This document shows positions 30,980 through 37,087 of a stretch of 37,087 nt of DNA, one piece after another. Below the pieces are notes generated by a model, which was given only the letters and a program-made list of their open reading frames with translations, was not told where the DNA came from and searched no databases. Location: contig JAZRNM010000005.1 of the NCBI GenBank assembly GCA_045648205.1, positions 1 through 37,087 on the forward strand. Direction: 5' to 3'. The stretch's first letter is position 1. Each line of letters begins with the position of its first letter. The translations under genes were made by a program, and so were the position numbers. The DNA comes from SIG440 sp045648205. Its GTDB lineage: Bacteria; Bacillota; Clostridia; Monoglobales; Monoglobaceae.

Positions 30980-31831
30980 ATGTTTCTTATCAAAGAAAAG
31001 AAAGAATTAAATCCCACTGTCACCAAAATGGTGGTTGAGGCCCCTATGGTTGCAAAAAAAGCAAAGGCAGGCCAGTTTATAATTCTTCGTGTTGATGAAG
31101 AGGGAGAAAGAATTCCGCTCACAATTGCCGATTACAATCGTGAAGAGGGAACAATCACAATTATTTTTCAGATTGTGGGTGCAACAACCTTCAAGCTGAA
31201 TCAATTGTCGGAGGGCGACTATATTTGCGATTTTGTCGGTCCACTCGGCCAACCCTCAGAGGTGAGTGGTTTCAAAAAGGTTGCGGTTATCGGCGGTGGT
31301 GTTGGTTGTGCAATTGCATATCCAACTGCTAAAGCGCTCAAGGAAAACGGTGCAGAGGTTCACTCAATTATAGGTTTCAGAAATCGTGACCTTGTTATTC
31401 TCGAAGATGAATTCAGGGCAGTAAGTGACAAGGTTGTCCTTATGTCTGATGATGGTTCTTGTGGTGAAAAGGGACTTGTTACAGATGCACTCAAAGAATT
31501 GGTTGACAGCGGAGAAAAATATGATTTGGTAATTGCAATCGGACCGCTTGTGATGATGAAATTTGTTTGTCTTTTGACAAAGGACCTTGGAATAAAAACT
31601 GTTGTAAGTATGAACCCCATAATGATTGACGGCACAGGAATGTGTGGCGGATGTCGTCTTACTGTTGGCGGAGAAATGAAGTTTGCCTGCGTTGACGGAC
31701 CTGATTTTGACGGACACCAGGTTGATTTTGATGAAGCAATCAGGCGTGCGGCAATTTACAAGGATACAGAGAGAAAACATCATGATGATGCTTGTAATTT
31801 GTTCAAAAAGGGGGTAGAAAACAATGCCTAA
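30980..31831 (+). CDS. nfnA: NfnA-type FAD/NAD-binding oxidoreductase subunit
   Basis: A 283-residue protein of the ferredoxin-NADP+ reductase type (dihydroorotate dehydrogenase electron-transfer/sulfide dehydrogenase family). It has a flavin barrel with RIPLTIADYN, the nucleotide motif AVIGGGVGCAIAYPTAKALKE, and a C-terminal [2Fe-2S] site in MCGGCRLTVGGEMKFACVDG. With the next gene it would form NfnAB, which couples NADH and ferredoxin oxidation to NADP+ reduction by flavin bifurcation; the alternative is a plain glutamate-synthase-type pair. The ATG at 30980 has GAGGAG upstream. It overlaps the next gene by eight bases. Confidence 0.9.
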   Translation: MFLIKEKKELNPTVTKMVVEAPMVAKKAKAGQFIILRVDEEGERIPLTIADYNREEGTITIIFQIVGATTFKLNQLSEGDYICDFVGPLGQPSEVSGFKKVAVIGGGVGCAIAYPTAKALKENGAEVHSIIGFRNRDLVILEDEFRAVSDKVVLMSDDGSCGEKGLVTDALKELVDSGEKYDLVIAIGPLVMMKFVCLLTKDLGIKTVVSMNPIMIDGTGMCGGCRLTVGGEMKFACVDGPDFDGHQVDFDEAIRRAAIYKDTERKHHDDACNLFKKGVENNA

Positions 31832-33215
31832 TATGTCACTTAAGAAGAATGAAATGCCGGTGCAAAAACCTGAGATAAGATGCAAAAATTTCAGCGAGGT
31901 TGCACTTGGATACACAGAAGAAATGGCAATTGATGAAGCAAAACGCTGTCTTGGTTGCAAAAATATGCCTTGCGTTGAAGGCTGTCCCGTAAAGATAAAT
32001 ATCCCCGCTTTTATTGGAAAAGTGGCAGATGGAGATTTTGAAGGGGCATATGAAGAGCTTTATAAGTATAGTTCACTTCCTGCAGTTTGCGGACGAGTTT
32101 GCCCTCAGGAAAAACAGTGTGAATCCAAATGTGTCAGAGAAAAAAAAGGAGAGTCGGTGGGAATCGGAAGACTCGAAAGATTTGTTGCCGATTGGCATAT
32201 GAACCACTCAGAGGTTAAGACCGGAGCGGCAATTAAAAGCAACGGCAAAAAGGTTGCTGTTGTTGGCTCAGGACCAGCTGGGCTCACCTGTGCTGGTGAT
32301 CTTGCAAAAATGGGCTATTCTGTTACTGTTTTTGAGGCACTTCATATTGCGGGTGGAGTTCTTGTTTATGGAATTCCTGAATTCAGACTTCCAAAGGATA
32401 TCGTGAGATGTGAAATCGAAAATCTCAAGGCTCTCGGCGTTGAAATTGTTACAAACGCGGTGATAGGAAGAACAGAAACTGTTGACGAACTTCTTGAGAA
32501 TGGCTATGAAGCGGTGTTCATCGGTTCAGGTGCAGGCCTTCCAAGGTTTATGAATATCCCCGGTGAAAATTTGAATGGTGTGTATTCTGCAAATGAATTC
32601 CTGACCAGAACAAATCTTATGAAAGCATATAAGGAAAATTCACCAACACCAATTATTCATGCAAATAAGGTTGCAGTTGTAGGTGGAGGAAATGTGGCAA
32701 TGGATGCTGCACGTTGTGCAAAGCGTCTTGGTGCAGAAGAAGTTTATATCGTATATCGTCGTTCAATGGAGGAATTGCCTGCTCGTCTGGAAGAAGTTGA
32801 GCACGCGGAGGAAGAGGGCATTATATTCAAGACACTTAACAATCCAGTAGAAATCCTCGGCGACGACAACAATTTTGTTTCAGGAATGAAATGTGTCAGA
32901 ATGGAGCTCGGTGAACCTGATGAATCAGGAAGACGTAGTCCCAAAGTTGTTGAAGGTTCTGAGTTTGTGCTGGATGTTGATGCGGTGATTATGTCAATTG
33001 GAACATCACCAAATCCTCTCATCAGGAACACAACCGAAGGTCTTGAAACCGACAGACGTGGTTGCATCATAACCAGGGACGAATCGGGTCAGACAAGCAA
33101 AGAAGGTGTTTATGCCGGAGGCGATGCAGTGACCGGTGCCGCAACAGTAATTCTTGCTATGGGTGCAGGAAAATCTGCGGCAAAGGCTATTGACGAATAT
33201 ATAACAAATAAATAA
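31824..33215 (+). CDS. nfnB: NfnB-type / glutamate synthase small-subunit-like oxidoreductase
   Basis: A 463-residue protein like the GltD small subunit of glutamate synthase. Two [4Fe-4S] sites are in CLGCKNMPCVEGCPV and CGRVCPQEKQCESKC. FAD binds at VAVVGSGPAGLTCAGDLAKM and NADPH at VAVVGGGNVAMDAARCAKRL, with GGDAVTGAATVILAMGAGK closing the FAD site. No large GltA/GltB subunit is present, which favours the Nfn role over glutamate synthase. Its ATG at 31824 overlaps the end of nfnA; an ATG at 31833 is the alternative. A strong terminator follows. Confidence 0.92.
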   Translation: MPNMSLKKNEMPVQKPEIRCKNFSEVALGYTEEMAIDEAKRCLGCKNMPCVEGCPVKINIPAFIGKVADGDFEGAYEELYKYSSLPAVCGRVCPQEKQCESKCVREKKGESVGIGRLERFVADWHMNHSEVKTGAAIKSNGKKVAVVGSGPAGLTCAGDLAKMGYSVTVFEALHIAGGVLVYGIPEFRLPKDIVRCEIENLKALGVEIVTNAVIGRTETVDELLENGYEAVFIGSGAGLPRFMNIPGENLNGVYSANEFLTRTNLMKAYKENSPTPIIHANKVAVVGGGNVAMDAARCAKRLGAEEVYIVYRRSMEELPARLEEVEHAEEEGIIFKTLNNPVEILGDDNNFVSGMKCVRMELGEPDESGRRSPKVVEGSEFVLDVDAVIMSIGTSPNPLIRNTTEGLETDRRGCIITRDESGQTSKEGVYAGGDAVTGAATVILAMGAGKSAAKAIDEYITNK

Positions 33216-33223
33216 CAGATATT

Positions 33224-33259
33224 AAGGGTCTTTGCATAACCATTGCAAAGACCCTTTTG
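33224..33259 (+). terminator. nfnAB terminator
   Basis: AAGGGTCTTTGCA (33224-33236) pairs with TGCAAAGACCCTT (33244-33256), 13 bp with a 7-base loop, then TT. Confidence 0.85.
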
Positions 33260-33281
33260 AAGCTAGTAAAATATAATAAGA

Positions 33282-33309
33282 AAAAGTCCGGCATTATTGC
33301 CGGACTTTT
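33282..33309 (-). terminator. terminator of the symporter gene
   Basis: AAAAGTCCGGCA (33282-33293) pairs with TGCCGGACTTTT (33298-33309), a 4-base loop. The minus strand continues in T-rich sequence. It is back to back with the nfnAB terminator. Confidence 0.82.
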
Positions 33310-33326
33310 GAATATAGCAGATACTA

Positions 33327-34757
33327 TTAATCCTTCTTTGATGACTTAACAACAATCTTGTAAAGTGCAACAAGTGCGATTGCGTTGGGGATAACCATCA
33401 GATAGTTAAAGAAGTCTGTGAGTTCCCAAACCAGATTGTTTGATGCGAGTGTTCCAAGGAAAAGGAAAACAATTGCAATTACTGAATAAACAACAGTAGC
33501 AGTCTTGTTGTTTTTAAAAAGATATTGAGTATTAATCTTTCCAAAGAAGTTCCAGCCTATGATTGTTGTAAAAGCAAAGAACAAGAGACAGATTGCAACA
33601 AAACCATTACCAAGGCTACTCATAAAGGAGGGGAAACCGTTTGTTATAGCAATCTGCATTGCAGTTGTCTTTGACAAAGCAACACCATTAAAGAGAGTGT
33701 TGCCACTGATAACAGCGTTATAAGCATCGGGTGACATATTTCCGAGACCGCCTTCGCCAGTGTAAAGTGTAGTAATAACAACAAGAGCTGTCATTGTGAG
33801 AACAACAAATGTGTCAATAAACACACCTATCATAGCAACAACACCCTGATCGTGGGGAGTTTTAACATTTGCCATTGAGTGTGCATGGGGAGTTGAACCC
33901 ATACCAGCTTCGTTGGAGAAGAGTCCTCTTTTTGCACCTTGACTGATAGCGGTCTTAAGTGCATAACCGATACCGCCACCTATAAGAGCAGAGGGAGTGA
34001 ATGCATACTTGAATATCATTACAACAGCTTCAACAAGACCGGACAGATTTGTAAGAAGAACAACAAGTCCTCCAATCAAGAAAAGAACCGCCATAATGGG
34101 AACGATTTTTTCAGCAACTGATGCAATTCTCTGGATACCACCGATAAAAATAATAGCACATACAACTGCCAGAATTACACCAACAATCCAAGTGGGAATT
34201 CCAAAAGCTGTGTTGCAGGATTCAGCGATTGAGTTTGACTGAACCATGCTTCCCATAAAGCCGAGAGCCAGAATAATCGCAATTGCAAAGAAAACAGAAA
34301 GGAATGTTCCAAATCCACCAGGGAATGCCTTCTTTATGTAATAAACAGGACCACCGTGAATCTCACCGTTTTCGTCCTTAACTCTTGTCTCCTGAGCAAG
34401 TACTGCTTCTGCATAGATGGTAGCCATACCGAGGAATGCGATAATCCACATCCAGAAGATAGCACCGGGACCACCGATAAGAATTGCACCGGATGCACCA
34501 ACGATGTTACCTGTACCAACCTGAGCTGCAATAGCTGTGACAAGTGCCTGGAATGAGCTGAGACCGCTGTCTTGTTTGCCACCACGAAGACTAATGTTGC
34601 CGAATACAGCCTTCATACCTTCGCCAAAGCAGCGAATTTGAACAAAGCGTGTTTTGATTGTGAAGAAAAGTCCAACGCCTACAAGCAAAATAATCAAAAT
34701 GTAGTCAGAAAGATATGCATTGGCTTTTGCAACGATGTTTAATAATGTTTCTTGCAT
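33327..34757 (-). CDS. sodium:alanine/glycine symporter (AGCS family)
   Basis: A 476-residue membrane protein with about 10-11 membrane segments. AGCS hallmarks include GGKQDSGLSSFQALVTAIAA, QVGTGNIVGASGAILIGGPG and GPVYYIKKAFP, with GLFSNEAGMGSTPHAHSMAN later. These transport alanine or glycine with Na+ (or H+). The leader carries a glycine riboswitch with a terminator, so glycine is the likely substrate. The ATG at 34757 has AGGAGG upstream at a good distance. It is a single gene. Confidence 0.95.
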   Translation of the reverse strand: MQETLLNIVAKANAYLSDYILIILLVGVGLFFTIKTRFVQIRCFGEGMKAVFGNISLRGGKQDSGLSSFQALVTAIAAQVGTGNIVGASGAILIGGPGAIFWMWIIAFLGMATIYAEAVLAQETRVKDENGEIHGGPVYYIKKAFPGGFGTFLSVFFAIAIILALGFMGSMVQSNSIAESCNTAFGIPTWIVGVILAVVCAIIFIGGIQRIASVAEKIVPIMAVLFLIGGLVVLLTNLSGLVEAVVMIFKYAFTPSALIGGGIGYALKTAISQGAKRGLFSNEAGMGSTPHAHSMANVKTPHDQGVVAMIGVFIDTFVVLTMTALVVITTLYTGEGGLGNMSPDAYNAVISGNTLFNGVALSKTTAMQIAITNGFPSFMSSLGNGFVAICLLFFAFTTIIGWNFFGKINTQYLFKNNKTATVVYSVIAIVFLFLGTLASNNLVWELTDFFNYLMVIPNAIALVALYKIVVKSSKKD

Positions 34758-34775
34758 GGTTTAAAAACCTCCTAT

Positions 34776-34808
34776 AAAATAAAAATAGCCACCAAATATT
34801 TGGTAGCT
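34776..34808 (-). terminator. riboswitch-linked terminator in the symporter leader
   Basis: On the minus strand AGCTACCAAA (34808-34799) pairs with TTTGGTGGCT (34796-34787), with one G-T pair, and is followed by ATTTTTATTTT. It lies between the glycine aptamer and the symporter ribosome binding site. Confidence 0.8.
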
Positions 34809-34847
34809 CCGGAATGACATACAGACCGCATTTAAAGAATCTGTCTG

Positions 34848-34926
34848 CTCCGTCCTTTTGCCTGAGAGATTCAGTCGGTAAAAACCGACCTTGCACCTTC
34901 GGCACTCAAAAAGAGATTCTCCGGAG
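34848..34926 (-). promoter_or_regulatory. glycine riboswitch, single aptamer
   Basis: The minus strand has the conserved pieces of the glycine aptamer in order: GGAGAATCTC, GTGCCGAAGGTGCAA, then AATCTCTCAGGCAAAAGGAC and GGAG. P1 is formed by CTCCG (34926-34922) and CGGAG (34852-34848). The long middle hairpin is GGTCGGTTTTTACCGAC. Only one aptamer is seen, with no second GCCGAAGG block. A terminator follows. CCGGAG at 34812-34807, directly before the terminator, is complementary to the 5' P1 strand and could act as an antiterminator. Glycine-transporter riboswitches of this single type have been reported to turn expression off. Confidence 0.92.
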
Positions 34927-34984
34927 TACCCTCTGCTTTCAGTTTTTAAAGTGAATTCTAAAAGCTTCAATGGGTTACACATAT

Positions 34985-35012
34985 ATTATACACACCTTTT
35001 TAAAGATGTCAA
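34985..35012 (-). promoter_or_regulatory. sigma-A promoter of the riboswitch-symporter unit
   Basis: On the minus strand TTGACA (35012-35007), 16 bases, TATAAT (34990-34985), with a TG one base before the -10. It leaves about 55 bases before the aptamer. Confidence 0.8.
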
Positions 35013-35105
35013 GGAGTTTTTGAAAAAAAGAGTATTTTTTAGCGTATTTTGCGAATAATAACAAAATTTCACTTACTAAATATAATAATAAAATGGAGGT
35101 GGATT

Positions 35106-36383
35106 ATGAATATACATATTGTAAAGCCGGGTGACACGGCAGAGTCGGTGGCAAATCAGTACGGGATTCCCGCATTCGTTGTTGAAATGCTGAATAATCT
35201 TGAGAGGATTCCCAATCTTGTTGTTGGGCAGGCACTGCTGATTTTGATTCCAACTCGTTATCACACTGTGCAGCCTAATGAAACATTGATATCAATTGCC
35301 AGACAATATGGTATCAGTGTCAACAGACTATACCGCAATAATCCCAATTTGGGAGGAATGAGCCTTGTTTACCCGGGGCAAACGCTGATTATTTCGTATG
35401 AAAGTGACAGAACACGAAACATAGATGTGAATGGATATGCTTATCCTTATGTAAACAAGGCACTACTCAGAAGAACCTTGCCGTACATAAATTATATGAC
35501 CCCTTTTACTTATGGAATCACAAATAATGGTGGTCTTGTTGACCTTGAAGATGAGGAGTTAATTGAACTCGCAGAGGAGTATGGAGTTTTGCCCCTTATG
35601 CATCTTTCAACGCTGACAGAAACCGGGGGATTCAGCAACGAACTGGCAAATCTTGTTTTGAACAATGATGAAATTCAATCTACGTTGATAGATTTGATAC
35701 TTGAAAATATGCAAAACAAGGGGTACCGTGGGCTTGATATTGATTTTGAATTTGTTTATCCTGAAGATGCTGTTTTATACGGTGAATTTGTCGGGAAGCT
35801 CGCTGATCGACTTAATCCGTTGGGTTATGAAGTTATAGCAGCACTTGCCCCCAAAACTTCAGACAATCAAAGAGGTCTTTTGTATGAGGGACACAACTAC
35901 AGAGCAATAGCGGATAATGCTAATGCAGTGCTTCTTATGACCTATGAGTGGGGCTACACCTATGGACCACCTTTAGCTGTGGCACCAATTCGCAATGTGC
36001 GTCAGGTTGTGGATTATGCATTGGGAATAATTCCACCTGAAAAAATATTTTTAGGGATTCCCAACTATGGATATGACTGGACGCTTCCATATGTCAAGGG
36101 AGAATCAAGAGCCGACTCAATTTCCAATGTTGAGGCAATTGAAATTGCGGCAGCAAATGGGGCAGAAATTCTATATGATGAAACCTCGCAATCTCCCTGG
36201 TTCAGATATACCGACCAGGAGGGGCGGGAACACGAGGTGTGGTTTGAGGATGTGCGGAGTATTCAGCAAAAATTCAATTTAATAAATGAAAAAGGATTGA
36301 GAGGTGCAGGATATTGGAACCTGATGCGACCATTCCAACAAAACTGGTCACTTCTTGATTATATGTTTGAAGTTGAAAATTAA
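35106..36383 (+). CDS. LysM-GH18 peptidoglycan hydrolase, SleL/YaaH type
   Basis: A 425-residue protein: two LysM domains (about 2-47 and 52-97; HIVKPGDTAESVANQYGIP and YHTVQPNETLISIARQYGI) and a GH18 domain from about 108 to the end. The catalytic motif is GLDIDFEF with Asp211, Asp213 and Glu215 as the acid. Such proteins (SleL/YaaH) are N-acetylglucosaminidases that digest spore cortex fragments in germination. There is no signal peptide, as in SleL, which is carried in the spore. The ATG at 35106 has GGAGGTG upstream. A -10 like TTACTAAAT before it may be a sporulation promoter, but I cannot assign the sigma factor. Confidence 0.9.
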   Translation: MNIHIVKPGDTAESVANQYGIPAFVVEMLNNLERIPNLVVGQALLILIPTRYHTVQPNETLISIARQYGISVNRLYRNNPNLGGMSLVYPGQTLIISYESDRTRNIDVNGYAYPYVNKALLRRTLPYINYMTPFTYGITNNGGLVDLEDEELIELAEEYGVLPLMHLSTLTETGGFSNELANLVLNNDEIQSTLIDLILENMQNKGYRGLDIDFEFVYPEDAVLYGEFVGKLADRLNPLGYEVIAALAPKTSDNQRGLLYEGHNYRAIADNANAVLLMTYEWGYTYGPPLAVAPIRNVRQVVDYALGIIPPEKIFLGIPNYGYDWTLPYVKGESRADSISNVEAIEIAAANGAEILYDETSQSPWFRYTDQEGREHEVWFEDVRSIQQKFNLINEKGLRGAGYWNLMRPFQQNWSLLDYMFEVEN

Positions 36384-36417
36384 AAAACAGGGTGGAAAAT
36401 CCACCCTGTTAATTTTT
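36381..36417. terminator. bidirectional terminator between the GH18 gene and PFOR
   Basis: AACAGGGTGGA (36386-36396) pairs with TCCACCCTGTT (36400-36410), a 3-base loop. T-run to the right, A-run to the left, between convergent genes. Confidence 0.88.
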
Positions 36418-36423
36418 AATAGA

Positions 36424-37087
36424 TTAGCATTCTTCAGCTGCTTTCTTCTTGTAGATTTCGTATCTTTCCTGAAGATCTTTTTCAGCCTTATCAAAGAGCT
36501 GAACTGCAACTTCGGGGAATGCTTTCTTGAGCATGAGATAACGGTTTTCACCCTCAAGGAATTCCTTAACTGTGCCTGTGGGCTCTTTTGAGTCAAGGAT
36601 GAAGGGGTTCTTGCCCTCTTCTTTGAGTGTGGGGTTGTATCTCCAGAGGTGCCAGTAGCCTGTCTGAACAGCCTTCTTCTCTTCAGCGATGGTGTTAGCC
36701 ATACCTGTCTTGATACCGTGGTTGATACAAGGAGCGTATGCGATGATGAGTGAAGGACCGGGATAAGCTTCAGCTTCCTTAATAGCTTTAAGAGCCTGGT
36801 TCATATCAGCACCAAGAGCGATCTGTGCAACATATACATAGCCGTATGTTGTACCGATCATACCAAGGTCTTTTTTCTTAACCTTCATACCAGATGCTGC
36901 GAATTTTGCAACTGCAGCAGTAGGTGTAGCCTTAGATGCCTGACCGCCTGTATTTGAGTAAACTTCTGTGTCAACAACAAAGATGTTGATGTCTTCGCCT
37001 GATGCGATAACGTGGTCAAGACCGCCGTAACCGATATCATAAGCCCAACCGTCACCACCGAATACCCACTGTGATCTCTTCACGAGG
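36424..37087 (-). CDS. nifJ: pyruvate:ferredoxin oxidoreductase, C-terminal part
   Basis: The last 221 or so residues of PFOR, running off the window edge. The thiamine-diphosphate loop is WVFGGDGWAYDIGYGGLDHV, followed by VVDTEVYSNTGGQASKATPT, which binds magnesium and the diphosphate. Later come GPSLIIAYAPCINHGI and a long C-terminal helical tail. PFOR splits pyruvate to acetyl-CoA and CO2 and reduces ferredoxin. The apparent GTG start at 37083 is not the gene start, because the frame continues upstream. It supplies reduced ferredoxin, a partner for the NfnAB pair. Confidence 0.97.
   Translation of the reverse strand, partial: LVKRSQWVFGGDGWAYDIGYGGLDHVIASGEDINIFVVDTEVYSNTGGQASKATPTAAVAKFAASGMKVKKKDLGMIGTTYGYVYVAQIALGADMNQALKAIKEAEAYPGPSLIIAYAPCINHGIKTGMANTIAEEKKAVQTGYWHLWRYNPTLKEEGKNPFILDSKEPTGTVKEFLEGENRYLMLKKAFPEVAVQLFDKAEKDLQERYEIYKKKAAEEC

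Noticed and set aside
31364..31960. 198-codon minus-strand ORF
   Set aside because: Antisense to the nfnA-nfnB junction, no motif.
1..37087. CRISPR arrays, prophage, transposase or tRNA genes
   Set aside because: No repeat-spacer pattern, no integrase or transposase, and no cloverleaf with a GGTTCRA arm and acceptor stem was found.

Overview
The window looks like chromosomal core DNA from a low-GC, Gram-positive, endospore-forming anaerobe of the class Clostridia. Sporulation genes are spread through it (spoVM, spoIVB, spo0A, a LysM-GH18 cortex-lytic-type enzyme, a GerQ-like protein). Anaerobic metabolism is shown by pyruvate:ferredoxin oxidoreductase, an NfnAB-type pair and Rex. MurT/GatD, a large Alu-domain SRP RNA upstream of dnaX, and YrzB next to RuvX are Gram-positive traits. 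The SLH-domain protein suggests an S-layer or a cell-wall polymer that binds SLH domains. I see no phage, insertion sequence, CRISPR array, tRNA or rRNA gene. The genus cannot be fixed from the sequence alone.

Layout. 1-1000: the start of a nagB-like gene interrupted by an in-frame TGA, rpmB, then spoVM with a small membrane-protein gene. 1000-3960: a PMM-like HAD phosphatase and a glycerol-1-phosphate dehydrogenase (AraM type) on the minus strand, divergent from a DeoR-type regulator. 3960-9050: spoIVB, a tiny Asn-rich protein gene, a GerQ-like gene, the murT-gatD pair and spo0A. 9100-14440: an RlmL-type rRNA methyltransferase, SRP RNA, dnaX, ebfC and a SulP anion transporter. 14430-19490: a plus-strand run of a HIRAN/TPR protein, an esterase, 5-formyl-THF cyclo-ligase, a cupin, a dihydrouridine synthase and an SLH plus PstS-like surface protein. 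19600-21620: guaB and a coupled zinc-ribbon protein. 21620-27720: minus-strand genes, first aconitase and isocitrate dehydrogenase, then rex, a P-loop/Asp23 fusion, 8-oxoguanine glycosylase and a nitroreductase. 27720-33260: a DnaA-box-rich intergenic region, then ruvX, yrzB, topB and the nfnA-nfnB pair. 33280-35010: a Na+:alanine/glycine symporter behind a glycine riboswitch. 35100 to the end: the LysM-GH18 enzyme and the 3' end of the pyruvate:ferredoxin oxidoreductase gene.

How the parts fit. Aconitase and NADP-isocitrate dehydrogenase form the oxidative branch from citrate to 2-oxoglutarate. The Nfn pair exchanges electrons between NADH, ferredoxin and NADPH, PFOR supplies reduced ferredoxin, and Rex senses NADH/NAD+. 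Spo0A starts sporulation. SpoVM anchors the coat and SpoIVB signals to sigma-K, and copies of a CATACTAT-like -10 element precede several of these genes.

Most notable observations: topB appears to have no canonical start codon, because its conserved Toprim N-terminus begins at an ATA; nagB has a TGA in its phosphate-binding loop; two tiny genes (spoVM and the Asn-rich gene) are easy to miss; a P-loop ATPase is fused to an Asp23 domain next to rex; three DnaA-box-like 9-mers lie between acn and ruvX; and a single-aptamer glycine riboswitch has a possible alternative pairing beside its terminator.
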